From NCBI GenBank assembly GCA_951799445.1, contig OX637288.1, positions 1,056,501-1,120,500 of the forward strand: a DNA stretch of 64,000 bases, written 5' to 3'. The notes under the pieces are model-generated. The model was not told where the DNA came from and did no database searches. It saw only the letters and a list, made by a program, of their open reading frames with translations. Below are positions 12,330 through 24,156 of the stretch, one piece after another. Origin of the DNA: Pseudisothecium myosuroides. Lineage: Eukaryota; Streptophyta; Bryopsida; Hypnales; Lembophyllaceae. A program made the position numbers and the translations under genes. Each line of letters begins with the position of its first letter. Position 1 is the first letter of the stretch.

Positions 12330-12731
12330 GTGGGAGTGAGTGCGAGTGGGGTGCAGTACGTCCACGAGCGTCAGGTTTCTGAAGTGTCAATGAGTCCGTC
12401 GTCGCGCCTGCATTTGACACGTTTAATTCCCAGCCTAACCCATTTCAAGCGTTGGTTGCTACAGTTTAGCATTGGCGATGAAGTGTTTCTTTTCAATCCT
12501 CGGGCTGTTCGTCACAAAGTAGCAAAGGGCAGAGTGAGTGGATTGCCCATGCAGCATCAATTCCACTTCAAGGACATTCCTGAGCCGTGGGTGAAGGTCG
12601 ACCTCACGGAGATTTTGTAGGGGGGGGTGGCGCTTATGTTCCCCCCGCCAGACCCCGACATGGTGAAAGTTGAAGACGCGAAGGGGAGCTCAGTAGTGTG
12701 GCACGGCAAGTACATTAAGTTCAGTACTTGA
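12330..12731 (+). pseudogene. TNP1-like C-terminal domain (Transposase_23-like), one in-frame stop
   Basis: The frame reads VFLFNPRAVRHKVAKGRVSG, then PWVKVDLTEIL, a TAG at 12618-12620, and in the same frame GGVALMFPPPDPDMVKVEDA and SSVVWHGKYIKF to a TGA at 12729-12731. The order VAKGR, WVKV, then an acidic segment and a tryptophan-lysine block is the pattern of the C-terminal En/Spm TNP1 domain (Pfam Transposase_23). A small exon (GEAGLAARDKGEGSN, after the acceptor near 12092) probably links it to the FCP1-like part. The stop inside a conserved block indicates a dead copy. Confidence 0.62.
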
Positions 12732-13690
12732 AGCCGCTCCGGCGCTCAATGGAGCTAAATGGCAGGGAGGTTGTAGTTCAGTGTAGAGAGCAGACAAAAC
12801 TGACGTGGATCCCTTTGTAAGTGCAGGGCAACATAGGCTTGCTCTTTTTCTATGGAAATGCAAAAATTTCATGTTTAGCGTCAATCGTGTTTTGGAAAAT
12901 GCGTTGCATCGTAAGTGATTGCCAGCGTCAGTGTCCAGTATTAGATGCGGACTATCCTAAGCCTGCATATCCGTTCCTATTCAGAGCAGTTAGTAGGGTC
13001 GGTACGAGTCCCGCCACGATGTAGTTCGCAGGCCAATTGATGTGCAAGAAGGCCTAAACCGCAGGACATTTGAAATCGTTGTGATACGGACAACAGTGAC
13101 GCTACAAGCGCGCCACTTCAGTGCGACTGCGCATCGCTCCAAATGACTAGTCCATTATACGACCCTAAACACTCACACGACTGCAGAGTGACTTTTGGGT
13201 TTGTCAAGTGCCTCGCAGTCTTATGTGCGCACTATCATGTCACTACCCAATAACTCAGAAAACACCAGCTCTGATGATGTTTGCAACAGCAGTGACTCCC
13301 TGGCAACTCGTCCATAACTGCAAAAACTGTCCACAAGTCATATTACGGGACTGCGCTGCAACTGCAATGCAACTAAGGCATGACCGGAACCCGTCCACCG
13401 TCGTACGCCGTCCACGTCAGATTTCTAGGGGTCCGCCGGAACTGGTAACTGGCTGCCACGTGTCCATCCACGTCAGATGTTCTAGGGGTCCGGCGCGACT
13501 GGGAATCGACTTTGACGTGACTAGACACGTGGATGTGCACTTTCCAACTTGGACTTTCTCATCCATCGCCCACCTAGAAAGAAAAAGATGGTGATATTAG
13601 TTTTTATGTACATTTCAGGTCTGGGAGATTTTAGCTCAATGAGAATGACAGTGTGACGACTGTAGCGCTCAAAGTCACTCTAAAGTCACA
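12732..13690. other. 3' non-coding part of the CACTA element
   Basis: No gene-like frame. Two near-repeats near 13415-13495 share CACGTCAGAT and TCTAGGGGTCCG. Motifs such as AGTCGC, AGTCAC and ACTGCAG are frequent, as is usual for subterminal regions of CACTA elements. Confidence 0.5.
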
Positions 13691-13766
13691 AAATCGATAA
13701 ATGACTTCTAGAAGTCGAGCAGAAGTCATTTGTCGCAGTCATTTATACCCCCTATTTCTTGTAGTC
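13691..13766 (-). repeat. CACTA right terminal and subterminal repeat
   Basis: Read on the minus strand from 13766 this begins GACTACAAGAAATAGGGGG, then ATGACTGC, then a palindromic AAATGACTTCT / AGAAGTCATTT block. The comparison with 63099 onward gives about 25 matching positions in the first 32. Confidence 0.75.
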
Positions 13767-14519
13767 TTTGCAGACGAATGGAATCACTTGAACTATAAAT
13801 ATGCAAGCCATCTTGTAAAATCACAGGTGTCGCAAGGAGCGCAGGCTAAAACAAGGAGCGCAAGACCAAAACTCACAAAGGCCTTGCCACGCCCATTATT
13901 CACCTCTGCAGGGAATAATGACAGGTGCAAAGGCTTCGCAAAAACAGTATATTCTGTTAGTAACCACCCAACTGTAACCAAACACGCCTCCATTCTTTAG
14001 ATCTTAGGTGGGGTGCAAAGAATGTGCGACTACCTCGGCCTCCTATATTCACATACCATGTGGAATTGACTTGCTACTTTCTAATCAACTTGTGACCCCA
14101 TCACGGATTGGTTGTCACTATAGGGAGCAATGTGAACAAAACAGTACATGCTTTGTACTGCTTGATTTCTCTGATTGGACTTCCGGTTTAAATAATCTCA
14201 ACAATACATTGCAAATGTCTCTGATTGAAGTTCCGTTTAGTTTTTCCATGAACTACCTCCATCCCCCTTCCTTCCATTGTTAGAACCCAGAAGATCATTT
14301 TGGGACAAAAAATGAAAGACAACTACAAGATCATTTTGGGACTGAAGGAGGAATACTTTGTAAAATGTACCTATATGGTACAGGGTGCTTTTAGAGCCTG
14401 GTCTGTTTCAGGACCTCCTACCATAAAGCTTCCTACCTTACTACCATATGTGAAGGGGAAGGTCGGCACTTTTCTTTCGAATATTTATTTTTTTCCGAAA
14501 AATAAGGTTTGACAAATGC
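13767..14519. other. Intergenic and upstream region of PET191
   Basis: No gene recognised. A short duplication (AGATCATTTTGGGAC at about 14290 and 14328) is the only structure noted before the promoter of the next gene. Confidence 0.45.
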
Positions 14520-14528
14520 TATAAATAG
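14520..14528 (+). promoter_or_regulatory. Candidate TATA box of the PET191 gene
   Basis: TATAAATAG lies 275 bp before the PET191 start codon in AT-rich sequence. It is a good match to the plant TATA consensus. The transcription start is not known. Confidence 0.5.
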
Positions 14529-14794
14529 ATTTTTTGCCAACATTCTTTTTTTCACTAAACATTTTTTTTGGTTTTAAAAAAAAAAGTCCCTAAAATTCCG
14601 GCATCTATTTTTAGAATTATTTTCCGCCGACCCTGCCCTAAAACTACGGTACAGTAATAAGAAGGGGATTTAGTGTCCACCTTGGCTGACGGGGAAGCTG
14701 AAGGCGTGGGCCTGTGTCCTGTAGGAAACGTCCTTCGTTCCGTTGTGTTCGTGTTTTTCCCGCCTCCGCCATAGCCAGCGACCCCGCTCGCGCC

Positions 14795-16012
14795 ATGGCC
14801 AAGTCGTGCAAGGGACTGGCGATGGAGTTGGCCAAATGCCTCACGGAATCGCCCTGCGTCAAGGTGCGCTCCTGCTGCCATTTTGCTTCGACGCATTGCT
14901 GCTTTTCTCATGGCCGATTTCGGGCTCTTCGCTTTCCTTCTTCTCCTCATGTTCTCCGTTCTCTTTCTCTCTTTTCTCCGGCGTTTCCGCGTCCGCTCAT
15001 CGAATTCTGGTTGGCTCGGGCGTCTCTTGGAAGAGGGTCGTTTATTCTTGCTCTCTTCAGACTCTTTGGTGCCCTTTGGCATTGTTAGGGTTTAGGGTTT
15101 AGAACGTGGGGTCGAAAGCAATTTGCGGGTTCAGGTGCAGGGAGAGCTGTTTTTTTTTGTTTGAGCTCTACTCTTAGCTTTTCGACAATTCTTTTATGGG
15201 AGGCAGATGTCGTTGGTTTTGGTAGCTGTGTTGATTTATTGATTTGGTTGCATTGATTGGGAAATTGCGCTTGCTGGCTCCTTTGCGTCGGAGGTTCAGC
15301 CAATTGACTGTACTGATATGTTGTATCGTGGGTATATGGGATCGGGACTGCTGCTGGCTGCTGTCCAAATTCTGGTCCAATTCGGAGTAGATGGTTGTAC
15401 TTGGTAGATGAGGCGACAATATATTTGCAGAGTCGAATTGGATTAAGTTTGGTTCGTTGGGTTCTCGGTTGATTAGTAATTTCGTCGTGTGAGTCATTTT
15501 ACAAAGCCTTTGTTGTGGTCATTAGGTGCATTGTCGAATTACAAACTATAATATCTAATTACAGGTTAATTCGTCTCATACTGTGCTTCAAGAATTCAGG
15601 TGGGATCGTGGCTTTAACGTGGATGATTTTTGCGTACCTTCAGGCCCTTGCTATCATTTGGTTGTGTCAAGTTTACAGGATTTGATGATCAAGTTGTTCC
15701 TGACTGCAGGAAGAGAAGCGGGATTTCAAGGAGTGTGCCAAAGAGAGACCACCTTCAGTTCCTTCTACTTGTGTCGGGCTGCGTGAGACTTATTTTCAGT
15801 GCAAACGTGGCCAGGTCTCATGAATCCTATGCTTCTTTACAATCTTGCCGCCGTCATAGTATTGATTTTGAAAAATTCTCTAAGATGCTGTTTTTTTTTT
15901 TTGTTTCTCCTGTTTCCTCATCTGTACAATTTGATGGTTCTGATGACAGAGGTCGGCCTCTTTGGTGCAGGTGGACATGACCAAGCGCATTCGAGGGAAC
16001 AAGGGATACTGA
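14795..16012 (+). CDS. PET191: Cytochrome c oxidase assembly protein PET191/COA5
   Basis: Three exons, 14795-14863, 15710-15814 and 15971-16012, with GT-AG introns in phase 0, give a 71-residue protein. It begins MAKSCKGLAMELAKCL and ends VDMTKRIRGNKGY, the familiar ends of PET191/COA5. A twin CX9C arrangement is present (Cys5/Cys15 and Cys44/Cys54) with two further cysteines at 21 and 32. Such proteins are imported into the mitochondrial intermembrane space and oxidised there, and are needed for assembly of complex IV. The length equals the family norm. Intron 1 contains a telomere-like box. The stop codon lies only 96 bp before the start of POLD3 on the same strand. Confidence 0.95.
15085..15102 (+). 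promoter_or_regulatory. Telo-box-like TTTAGGG motif in PET191 intron 1
   Basis: TTAGGGTTTAGGGTTTAG lies about 220 bp downstream of the first exon. In plants the motif AAACCCTA near the 5' end of genes is a known regulatory element (telo box). Position inside the first intron fits this, but an inert telomere-like insertion is also possible. Confidence 0.5.
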
Positions 16013-16108
16013 GAGCGTCTAGAATGCTATTAGTGTAGGGGCTTAGGTCTCGGCAGGGTTAATAGTAGTTTAGTAGATTTGATACATTGCAATTTCTGGT
16101 GAGCGGAC

Positions 16109-19100
16109 ATGGGGGATGTTATGCTGAACTCGGGAATTCTGGACCAAATTCAATCTCTTGTCATTGATGCTTCTCAAGTGGTATGGTTTTTCCACCTTGA
16201 GTTTCCTGACTAGTATTTTGCATTTTAGAATCGAGATGTGCAATTTTCTGGTGTTTCTCTTCCCTCTCTCTCATCATAATCAAAGCTTACTTGATTTCTG
16301 CACGTGCACCTAATTAGAGCGATTTCTTCGTTCCGTCGTCCATACACTCCACATCTGTTGAGTTGCCGAGGATGCGTTTGTTTTCTTTAGAATGCCACGA
16401 GTTTATGCCACTTTTGTATGGTTTAGCTGAGATGATAGAATCAGTAGAACGTGATGTACAGCATATTAAGGTTGTCACTGCATGCGGTGTGTGGCAATCC
16501 AATGCAGTGAGAATATCTATTTTGTGCTGAACTAATCGATTATGATTTTTTATTTGGGCTTTTACTTTTTTGTCCAGCATGAACATGCTTTCAGCGTAAC
16601 ATGATCTATGTAATTTGTACACGTAACGTTCCTGACAATGTGAGATCATTGGGGGAGGTTTGCAGGTGTCTTACAAGTGGCTGAGTAGGAATTTTTCTGT
16701 CTCTTCAAATGCTGCTAAGAGGTAATAATCCAGCTGGTTATTGACATGCTTCAGCTACTACTCAAGAATTTTACCTGAGGATCATTCCACCCTTGTGTGA
16801 TTATGATTTTTCATTGAGATTTTGGAGGAACCCAGGTCTTGTTATTAGGCAGTTGTAGTACATTTTGTGTAACCACACTTTGCGAGTGCATTCTGATATT
16901 TCTATTGCTGATTTCTGTCATATGGAGACAAACTAATCCAATCCATCCACCTGGTGCCATTTGTTTTCGATCCAGGATCTTAGAGGAGTTTGCGAAGGTA
17001 AATGAGGGGAATAAGGTTGAGGTTGTATACGCCGTTTGTGGATGGTCTAAAAGCGAACCTCGAACTTACAATGTACAGCTAGTGCCAAAAATCAAGTTGC
17101 AAGGTACGCTTGTGCACTCTACCCCTGCCTATTCTACCTGCTTACCAACCAAATCTTGCCGGCTGTGGGCCTTTATTAGTTTTTAATTTCCAGCTTATAG
17201 AGTCGCATTGATAAAGTAAAATTGATTTGTTTGTGTTCTTGATTTCGCATCCCCTGTAGTATTTGGATACTGCTCGTTAAGTCGTTTGCAAATCGAGATG
17301 GTTTGAGCTCGTGCGGCTAGTCAGACGAGATGGTTTTGGATAAGACTGCTCAGGAAAATGTGTGTAAAGGTAACTCGAGGAAATATGAACTGATGCTCGA
17401 CCATTGTATCTTCACCTGATACCTTTACAGAAGCAAGAGAGGGATTTGATGAGCCTGCCTCCCAGCATGTGTACAGTGTACAACCTTGTTTGCCCAAAGA
17501 CCCAGCCCAGCTTTTCAGCGCCGAATATGTGCAAGCTCAAGAATTGTTTATGCAACCACGTGATGTTGACAATTGTCTTCGTGATAATCGGTAAGTAGTT
17601 CACGCCTAGTTTGCAATTGCTTTCTGAGGGAAGTGAGGAAATATTCCTATTTGTATAATGATACCCAGTCAGTGGACACACAGTCAGGACAGTATTGTGT
17701 ACTGTCTGTGTAAGGTTATGCAGATCATATCTTTGTTGTGACTCGCAAGCTTCATGCAAGGATTTTGCTGATCAGGGGATTTTTCGTGACTGACAATTTT
17801 TTTTTCTTGTGCAGATTTAGTTCAGTTTCATACTCGCATGTTACCAGAGAGATTGGAGGAAGTAAATCAGTGATAGATCAACTCAAGACAGAACCATCGG
17901 CTTCTGCTTTTCCCCCATCCTTGAAGAGCGTGGCTGGCTCCATAACCCCTAAGGCAGATCCACAAGGACCACAGGCGACACCTCCACTTTCTGCCGGCCA
18001 GAAAGAGGCAGCTGTCAAAAATACAGTGGCAGGAGCAGTTGTTAAGGACGAAAGCGCTCGAAAAAGCTCGTTAACAGGCGCAGTGCCTGGTAAAATGGTG
18101 CCGGAAAATGTTGCTGTTGGGAAGAAGAAATCGGGAGCGACAGGAGGGGCGTCGTCCTTGGCTAATCTTTGGGGTAAAGCACCTGCGAAAGCAAAGGCTG
18201 CCACCCCAGCAGCCATACCTACTCTTGTCACTGGTACGTTTCTTCGCACCTGGCTGACAAGTTTTGGATCTCATGTTTGCATAACTACAGGTAGTCACTG
18301 TCCTAGTACTGACATTAATGTTCCTGTCCTGAACAGATTATCTAGGACCTGTTTGATTTTCTAGCATTAGATGTCCTCCGGGGACGTGCATGCATGTTGG
18401 TAACTCACAGTCTAGACTGCTGAAGTTCTTCTCTATTTCTTTTGCAGGGGATGCGGAGGCTGCAATTCGAGCAACGGAAGGTGATGGCAGCGAGCCAAGC
18501 AGTGATGAGGAGGCTTCCGATTTTGCTAGAATTCGGCGCTGTCAAGCAAAGAACGGGAATGGACGGAAAAGGCAGGTTGTCTTGGATGAGGATATCTCTG
18601 AAGACGAAGAGGGTATGAACTCTCATGTTGCTATCAACTTGGCATCTCCTGAACCGTTTAAAAGGAAGATTCAGGTGAAAACGGCCGCAGAAAATGACTC
18701 GGGGGCAAAAATAGATCTTCCAGGCCCTACAGAGATGGAGGTCGACGAAGAGAGTAAAATCGTTCCACAATCTGACCTTGGCGTCACTGTTCCAGAGGAA
18801 GTCAGTAAGCCAGTTGAGTCTTCTGTTGGGGTTAAGAGGGAAGCGGAAAGTGGATCCGGGTCTGGAGCTAGTGCAAAACCTCATTCTGGGCCAAAGCGTA
18901 AGAAGGTGCTGAAGACAAGAATCAACGAGCGTGGAAAAGAAGGTAATGATCAATCCTTTTGCTTTGTTTATGCTCACTGGAGGAAGGAGCATGCTAAAAT
19001 TCTGACGCATCTTTTGCTCTGGTTGCTCAGTCACGGAGGTAGTGTGGGAGACAGACGGAGTGGAGGAGATCCCTGAAGGAAAGCCTGTACTCGTACCGCA

Positions 19101-19436
19101 AAAGGATCCAGCACCACCTGCAGCGTCGAAAATTCCTGCTGATAGGTATTTTGTAACATCGTCTTGTGCTGTGATATTGGGAAATTTCAGCATGCTGAAT
19201 ATTTGCTGAGGTACTGGAGGATTGTTTTGTAGAAGCCGATTGCTATTAGTCTTTCTTACCTCATTTTTACACATTTCTTGGCCTTTTTTTGCTTCAGGCC
19301 TGCTGCGCCAGCTAAAGCGCCACAGAAGGGTAGTACCACCAAGGCTCCTGGCAAGGTTGGAGGCAAAGCTGCTGCTTCGAAAGGGCAGGGGTCTGGTCAA
19401 GGTAGTTTACTGTCATTTTTCAAGAAAAAAACATAG
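16109..19436 (+). CDS. POLD3: DNA polymerase delta subunit 3 (POLD3/Cdc27-like)
   Basis: Eight exons, 16109-16180, 16666-16721, 16976-17103, 17431-17590, 17815-18233, 18448-18942, 19031-19145 and 19298-19436, splice into a 527-residue frame. The N-terminal domain has SLVIDASQVVSYKWLSRNFS, LEEFAKVNEGNKVEVVYAV and QLVPKIKLQ, matching plant POLD3, the part that binds the second polymerase subunit. The middle is Ser/Glu/Lys-rich and disordered. The last residues QGSLLSFF (516-523) form a canonical PIP box (QxxLxxFF) for PCNA binding, followed by KKKT. The protein is an accessory subunit of replicative polymerase delta in the nucleus. It directly follows PET191 and is convergent with the ALIS gene. 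All introns are GT-AG and phases agree, so the model is well supported. Confidence 0.93.
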
Positions 19437-20186
19437 CGACAAAGTTCTAGAAGTGAGCCATATCAGTTGCTCAGCTTTTTGGTGTTGACAATAGGGTTTG
19501 CCAAGATCTGATTCAATTACGCCTACAATAGTTTATTGATACTGTGAGGGTTGTCTTAAGTTCTATGCTGTCTCCACGTGACTAGGACCTCTATGATGGA
19601 TTCGGTATAATGCTGTTTCTGAGATATTGATCATATTTTTTTTATAAAGGAGTTCCTAAACTTGGTACTCAGGATCCTTGTTAAGTTTCCGTTCCAATGT
19701 TTTGCAGTAAGTTAATGGATACTATTTGCATCATTTTAAACATTTTAGCATATGTAGAAGTGTGCTTACATTGATAGGTCAGTACAGTAGAGAAACTTAG
19801 AGTGACTCCTTGGTACAAGAGCCAAAATTGTTGAGAGCTTCAAAAAAAAAAAAAAAAAAAAAATTGTTGAGAGCCAAATTTCTTATCGCGACGTACGAAT
19901 TTCTTATGCAATTATTCAAAGTGGGGGCTGTAGACTAGTATTGAAAGGCCAGTAGAAAACCCCATTTTCAATATAAAAAAATGAGTGGCCATAGACATTT
20001 AGCCCAGCCGGGTTGACACCACAGTCTAATAAGTCCAAGAATAGATGAGTTGCTGTTGGTTACAGTTTCAGTATAGGAGATGGGATCAGGTTTTTAACGG
20101 TTACTGTATCCTCCACTTAAGCACAATTATGGAAGCATGCTGTAGTACCCCCTCAAGGCATGTAGGGACCGGCTGTTAAGGGAGCT
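19437..20186. other. Spacer between convergent POLD3 and ALIS genes
   Basis: Holds the two 3' UTRs. The notable feature is a poly(A) insertion at 19839-19861 flanked by a 13-bp direct repeat (separate entry). Confidence 0.6.
19826..19874 (+). repeat. Poly(A) insertion with target-site duplication
   Basis: AATTGTTGAGAGC (19826-19838) is followed by TTC, about 20 A residues, and the same 13-mer again (19862-19874). A poly(A) run bracketed by a 13-bp duplication is the mark of LINE-mediated target-primed reverse transcription, here with almost no body left. Confidence 0.7.
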
Positions 20187-21671
20187 TCAGGAGCGGGAAT
20201 GGCGGTTCCAGGTGAGACGTGAGTGATCACCCAGTGGGCGAGGGTGATGCAGCTGAACAAAGAACGTAAGGAGCGCCATCACCATGCACAAGACGCCCAT
20301 GGACAAGTAAGCCCTTCCGAGGAATAGGTTCTTCCCGCCAAGGAAGCTGGTGGTGGACAGCACGAGGCTCTTGCTGCCCTTGAACGAGTAAGTATTGTAC
20401 ACGTTCTCAATCTCCACTTGGATCACCTGCCCAGCGTGCAAGTTCCGCTGCAAATATCCATACAGCTTCCTGAACTTCGGCATCGGCGCTGGCCGCATCC
20501 ACACCATTAGGTTCTGATCTTGGCTCAATGGAACCCTGGGATCCAGGCTGGCACCACCCACAGGGAACCGGGTACTAACACTTCCCCCCTTTTGATCAAC
20601 ATCATTCGGAAAGTTTTGGGGATACACTTTGCTTGAGAATTTGACTCGAGCGTCGCTATTCCAAGCTATTCCGGTCCGAACGACAGGGATGGGATGATAG
20701 CTGCTAGTATTGGCAAGATGGAAGTTGTAGGTGTCGTTGAACAAGCTCCAGGCCATGAGACCACAGGGGACGATGGGCTCGGAATTGCTGAGGCGAGCAA
20801 CAGGATGGCACGAGGCGACACTGTCGAGATCCTCCCCCCGGTTCTGTCTGGTGCTGCGGCTCTTCATGTAGCGACGGTGGTTCTGGTGGAACCTGGTACA
20901 GTATTTTTCCTTTCTTTTCATTTTTCATTTTTCATTTTTCGTTGAGGTGGCTCCAAATATTTGTTGAGATTACCAATTCTGGCGAGTTCTTTTTATTTTG
21001 GTAACAATACAATTTAGACGATTTGAAAAAAATTTCATTTGAAATCTGGCTATGCATTCGCATTTTTCCTACAGCCTTCGAGCCAGGTCAAACATTTGGT
21101 CGAAATCTGGCGATATATAGACAAGAATGACTGACCTGGTGAGTTGATAGAAGACGAACACCGGGTGTTTCATGGGCTTGGGGACGACGAGCGTGACGTT
21201 ACATCGGTGGTCGACAGTGGGGTTCTGAATGAAGCTCACGGGATTCATTACGGTTTTGTTAATGCACTCCATGTCGTATCGGTGGACGATTTCAACCACA
21301 TGGTGGGAGGCTGCCAGAGTGATGATGCCGATGGGGATGGTGACAAGGGCCACGGCTATGAAGATGGTCATTGCCCAGTTGGGTGTGATAATGGGCTTCC
21401 ATCCCGGGAGCTCCTGCTGTGTGAACTCCGTGTGCTTCAGTTGGTGGAATATGGTGCGTCTAAATCGGGTTAGTATCGACAATTCTCCTTCTGCTTCTGC
21501 ATGGTTCAGCAGCAGGTTCATCACTGCAGCATTTGACGACGGCTCTCCATCGTCGAGATGGAGCCATTGGTTTGGTGTGGAGGATTCTCCTGTGCCATTG
21601 TTTGCAGTGGACGAGCCACTGTCCAGAGAGATCTCTCCTTCCATTCCTACTGCCTTATGGAATTTTTGCAT
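20187..21671 (-). CDS. CDC50/LEM3-family ALA-interacting subunit (ALIS), P4-ATPase beta subunit
   Basis: Two minus-strand exons, 21671-21136 and 20892-20187, give 413 residues. The protein pairs with P4-type lipid flippases (ALA family in plants) for export from the ER and for activity. Family marks are FTQQELPGWKPIITPNW before membrane segment 1 (WAMTIFIAVALVTIPIGIIT), HHVVEIVHRYD, a lumenal region with four cysteines (MECIN, RCNVT, SCHPV, VPCGL), FHQNHRRYMKSRS, IAWNSDARVKF, membrane segment 2 (YLSMGVLCMVMALLTFF) and the C-terminal PLGDHSRLTWNR. The splice junction regenerates Arg179 in YQLTR|FHQ. The N-terminus is about 70 residues longer than the ALIS proteins I recall; a start at Met10 (21644) is possible. 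Expression is convergent with POLD3. Confidence 0.92.
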
Positions 21672-24156
21672 CTTTGGTCTTTGGAGGGCAAGTCTTCCGG
21701 AAGCAGCCAGGAGCTCGTCGGGGTTGAAGTGTCAGCAGGAGTGACGGAGCTGGTGGAATATTCAACGTAAGTTAGAGCCTCCCAGAAACCGCCACGGAAC
21801 CTGTGACTCCCATCAGTAACTCCCATCTGCTGCTAATGTGAAAGATAAGGGATTAGGGCGAGCTGCTTTGTTGAAATGAGGACCTGCGATGAGAACAGTA
21901 GCCGGAGTTGTGGGTGCCTGTTCCATGATGGATTGTGCCCTGCGTAAGGAACTCTTGAAAAATATGAAGATGATAATTTTGGCATGGAGTAAGATAGGGG
22001 CACTTAAAGTCGCCGTTTTTGCTGTTGAGCTTAGTTCTTATTATCACACTCGTCAAATTTTACTTTTTTCTTGTTGGCAAATGAAAGAGGATTTGAATGC
22101 ACCCAAAAATTTGTGTTATGGATTCCTAATGCAAAAATTATGATGGTGCCGTCCAACCCTAATAATGCGACTTGTCTATCCTTGTTGTGAGCCATTGGTG
22201 TGGGCCAATTGCTTTACAGAATATTGTTTTTAGAATGCCTACATAGTCAAACACTGTTGCTTGAGAACAATCGCTGAGAGTTCCAAAAATTGGTTTTAAG
22301 AATCCCAAACCTACAACTTGTGCAAAAACACTCTTGGAATTATGACAAATCCATAGCCATGATGCAGCCCATTTGTGTATACATGGCAGTCAGTTATTGG
22401 AAATGGAGAGGCAGGTTATTTGCCATAACCGGGGGTAAGTTGCTTTAGCATTATAGATATCCATCAAGTAACAAACTTTGGAATTTGTGTTGGTTGGTGG
22501 ACTTTACTCCGAAGTGATTCTAAAATCATTTATAATCTTGAACTAGGCTTAGACCAAAACAATTATACTATAGCCAAAGGTCACCTTTAGAAAAAAATAA
22601 TTAAAAATTTCAAAGCTGAATGATTTTGAAAATTAACAAGTCACCTTGCCAAATCCAAGGATAATTATTTGTAAAAGAAGTCAAAATGTTGAGAAGATAC
22701 TAATACATTTTTTTTTGGGAAACACATGGATAATTTCCATTGATAAAAGGAGATACCAATACATTTTGATGCCATCACATATCCACTTAGAAATGGATGG
22801 AGAGGCCTTTTTATACTGAAATCCGTTGTACAGTACATTATGAGTCCTCAAAGAGTATGGGACAATTTGAAGATGAGAGCTCGATCGCTCATTATCAAAA
22901 CTCAAGAATTGCATTCAATGTAGAGTTTCAAACCTCATTTTCGCATAGTAGAATAACTTTTTTCAAAACATTTTGTACTAAGAAAAGTTGGTAAATCAAG
23001 TTAAATTTTTTTTCAAAAAATAGTATGTGATTTTGAGCCTCCACAAAAAAGTTCTTAATAAAATTTAGAGAGAATGTTTGAAAATGTCAAAGAAAATGTC
23101 CCTCCCAACGCCTCTATCAATTTTGTCCATAACTTCTGATTAAAGGTTTGAAATCTCAAACGGATTTTTGAAGATGAAATTTAGATTGATTTTCCAACTT
23201 TTCTTAGTTCAAAGTTTTTGGAAAAAATTATTCTATTATACCAAAATGAGGTCTGAAGTTCTACATTGAATACATTCTTGCTTTTGACTTAATTAGGTAT
23301 GAATGGTTGAGCTTCTACTAATCCTAATTTACATATCTCATATGGGTTGTTTTACCTTCTACCACCCTACTTCTATAAAAAAAAATGTTTATACATCTTT
23401 ATTGACTCATAACATAAGTGACTATCAAATCTATATGAAGTGGTTGCCAAATATATCAATATTCTTGATTTTAATGCTTAACTTCATTTTAGACTTTAAT
23501 TATTTATTCGGCAAAAATGTAATTTTCATTGAAAAAAAATAATGATTTGCATCACGGTTATGTGCAACTTTTGATATGCAGTCCTTGGTTATGGAAAATT
23601 ACAAATGCAGTCCTTGGTTATTGCAAAATGTTTCAAATTTTTGATTAAATCAGATTTTTTGAAATAATTTTTGATTAAATCAGATTTAAACAGATTTAAT
23701 CTGATTAAAATCTGAAAAATCATATTAAATAGAAAATTATTTCAAATTGCAATAAAATATTCAATATTAGGAATTTTTTCAAATTTTAAATTGGGGCAGA
23801 AACTAGAGTAGATGACCTTCATTTTGTTAGTTGGGTTCAAACTCAAAAAATATCATTTTTGTGGAGAAATTTCAGATTTAGATCAAGGAGCAACAACTTT
23901 CCAAAACACACTAAAATAGCATATTTTGTGATCCGTTTTTTTTAATAACTTCTCATTTATGTGAAGACAAACATTGGAAAGACTACAAACTCAATTGGAT
24001 ACTCTTCATAATCCAAAATCAAAGGTCAACAAGGATAAGGAGGATGAAAAAAAACTTTAGAACCTTTTCCAACTCTATAGTATTGTCATCGGAACACCAT
24101 GGAATGGCGTCCGTGGCGCTCCAGGGTTAAGTGTTGATTGAATCGAGGAAAATCTA
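21672..24156. other. AT-rich intergenic sequence
   Basis: Upstream region of the ALIS gene, then AT-rich sequence without gene-like frames. Small structures include a tandem duplication of GCAGTCCTTGGTTAT near 23580-23625 and a palindromic ATCAGATTTAAACAGATTTAATCTGAT region near 23680-23705 (shown here in part). Confidence 0.45.

Larger units (their letters stand above)
6840..13766 (+). mobile_element. Decayed CACTA (En/Spm) transposon, approximate limits
   Basis: The right end, read inward on the minus strand from 13766, begins GACTACAAGAAATAGGGGG and continues TATAAATGACTGC. This closely matches the intact CACTACAAG-type end at 63099. Subterminal repeats of AAATGACTTCT and GAAGTCATTT lie at 6890-6930 and 13700-13740 near both ends, as expected for CACTA elements. 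The enclosed spliced gene has TNP1-like domains (separate entries). The outermost left terminal repeat and the target duplication were not found, so the left limit is only the start of the subterminal repeats. The right end has TAGTC rather than TAGTG, one sign of decay. Confidence 0.72.

Noticed and set aside
14555..15082. A 175-residue Arg/Lys-rich minus-strand frame
   Set aside because: Antisense to PET191 exon 1 and the CT-rich intron; composition follows the CT-rich strand.
18405..19400. A 331-residue minus-strand frame
   Set aside because: Runs antisense through POLD3 exons and introns; POLD3 splicing and the PIP box settle the strand.
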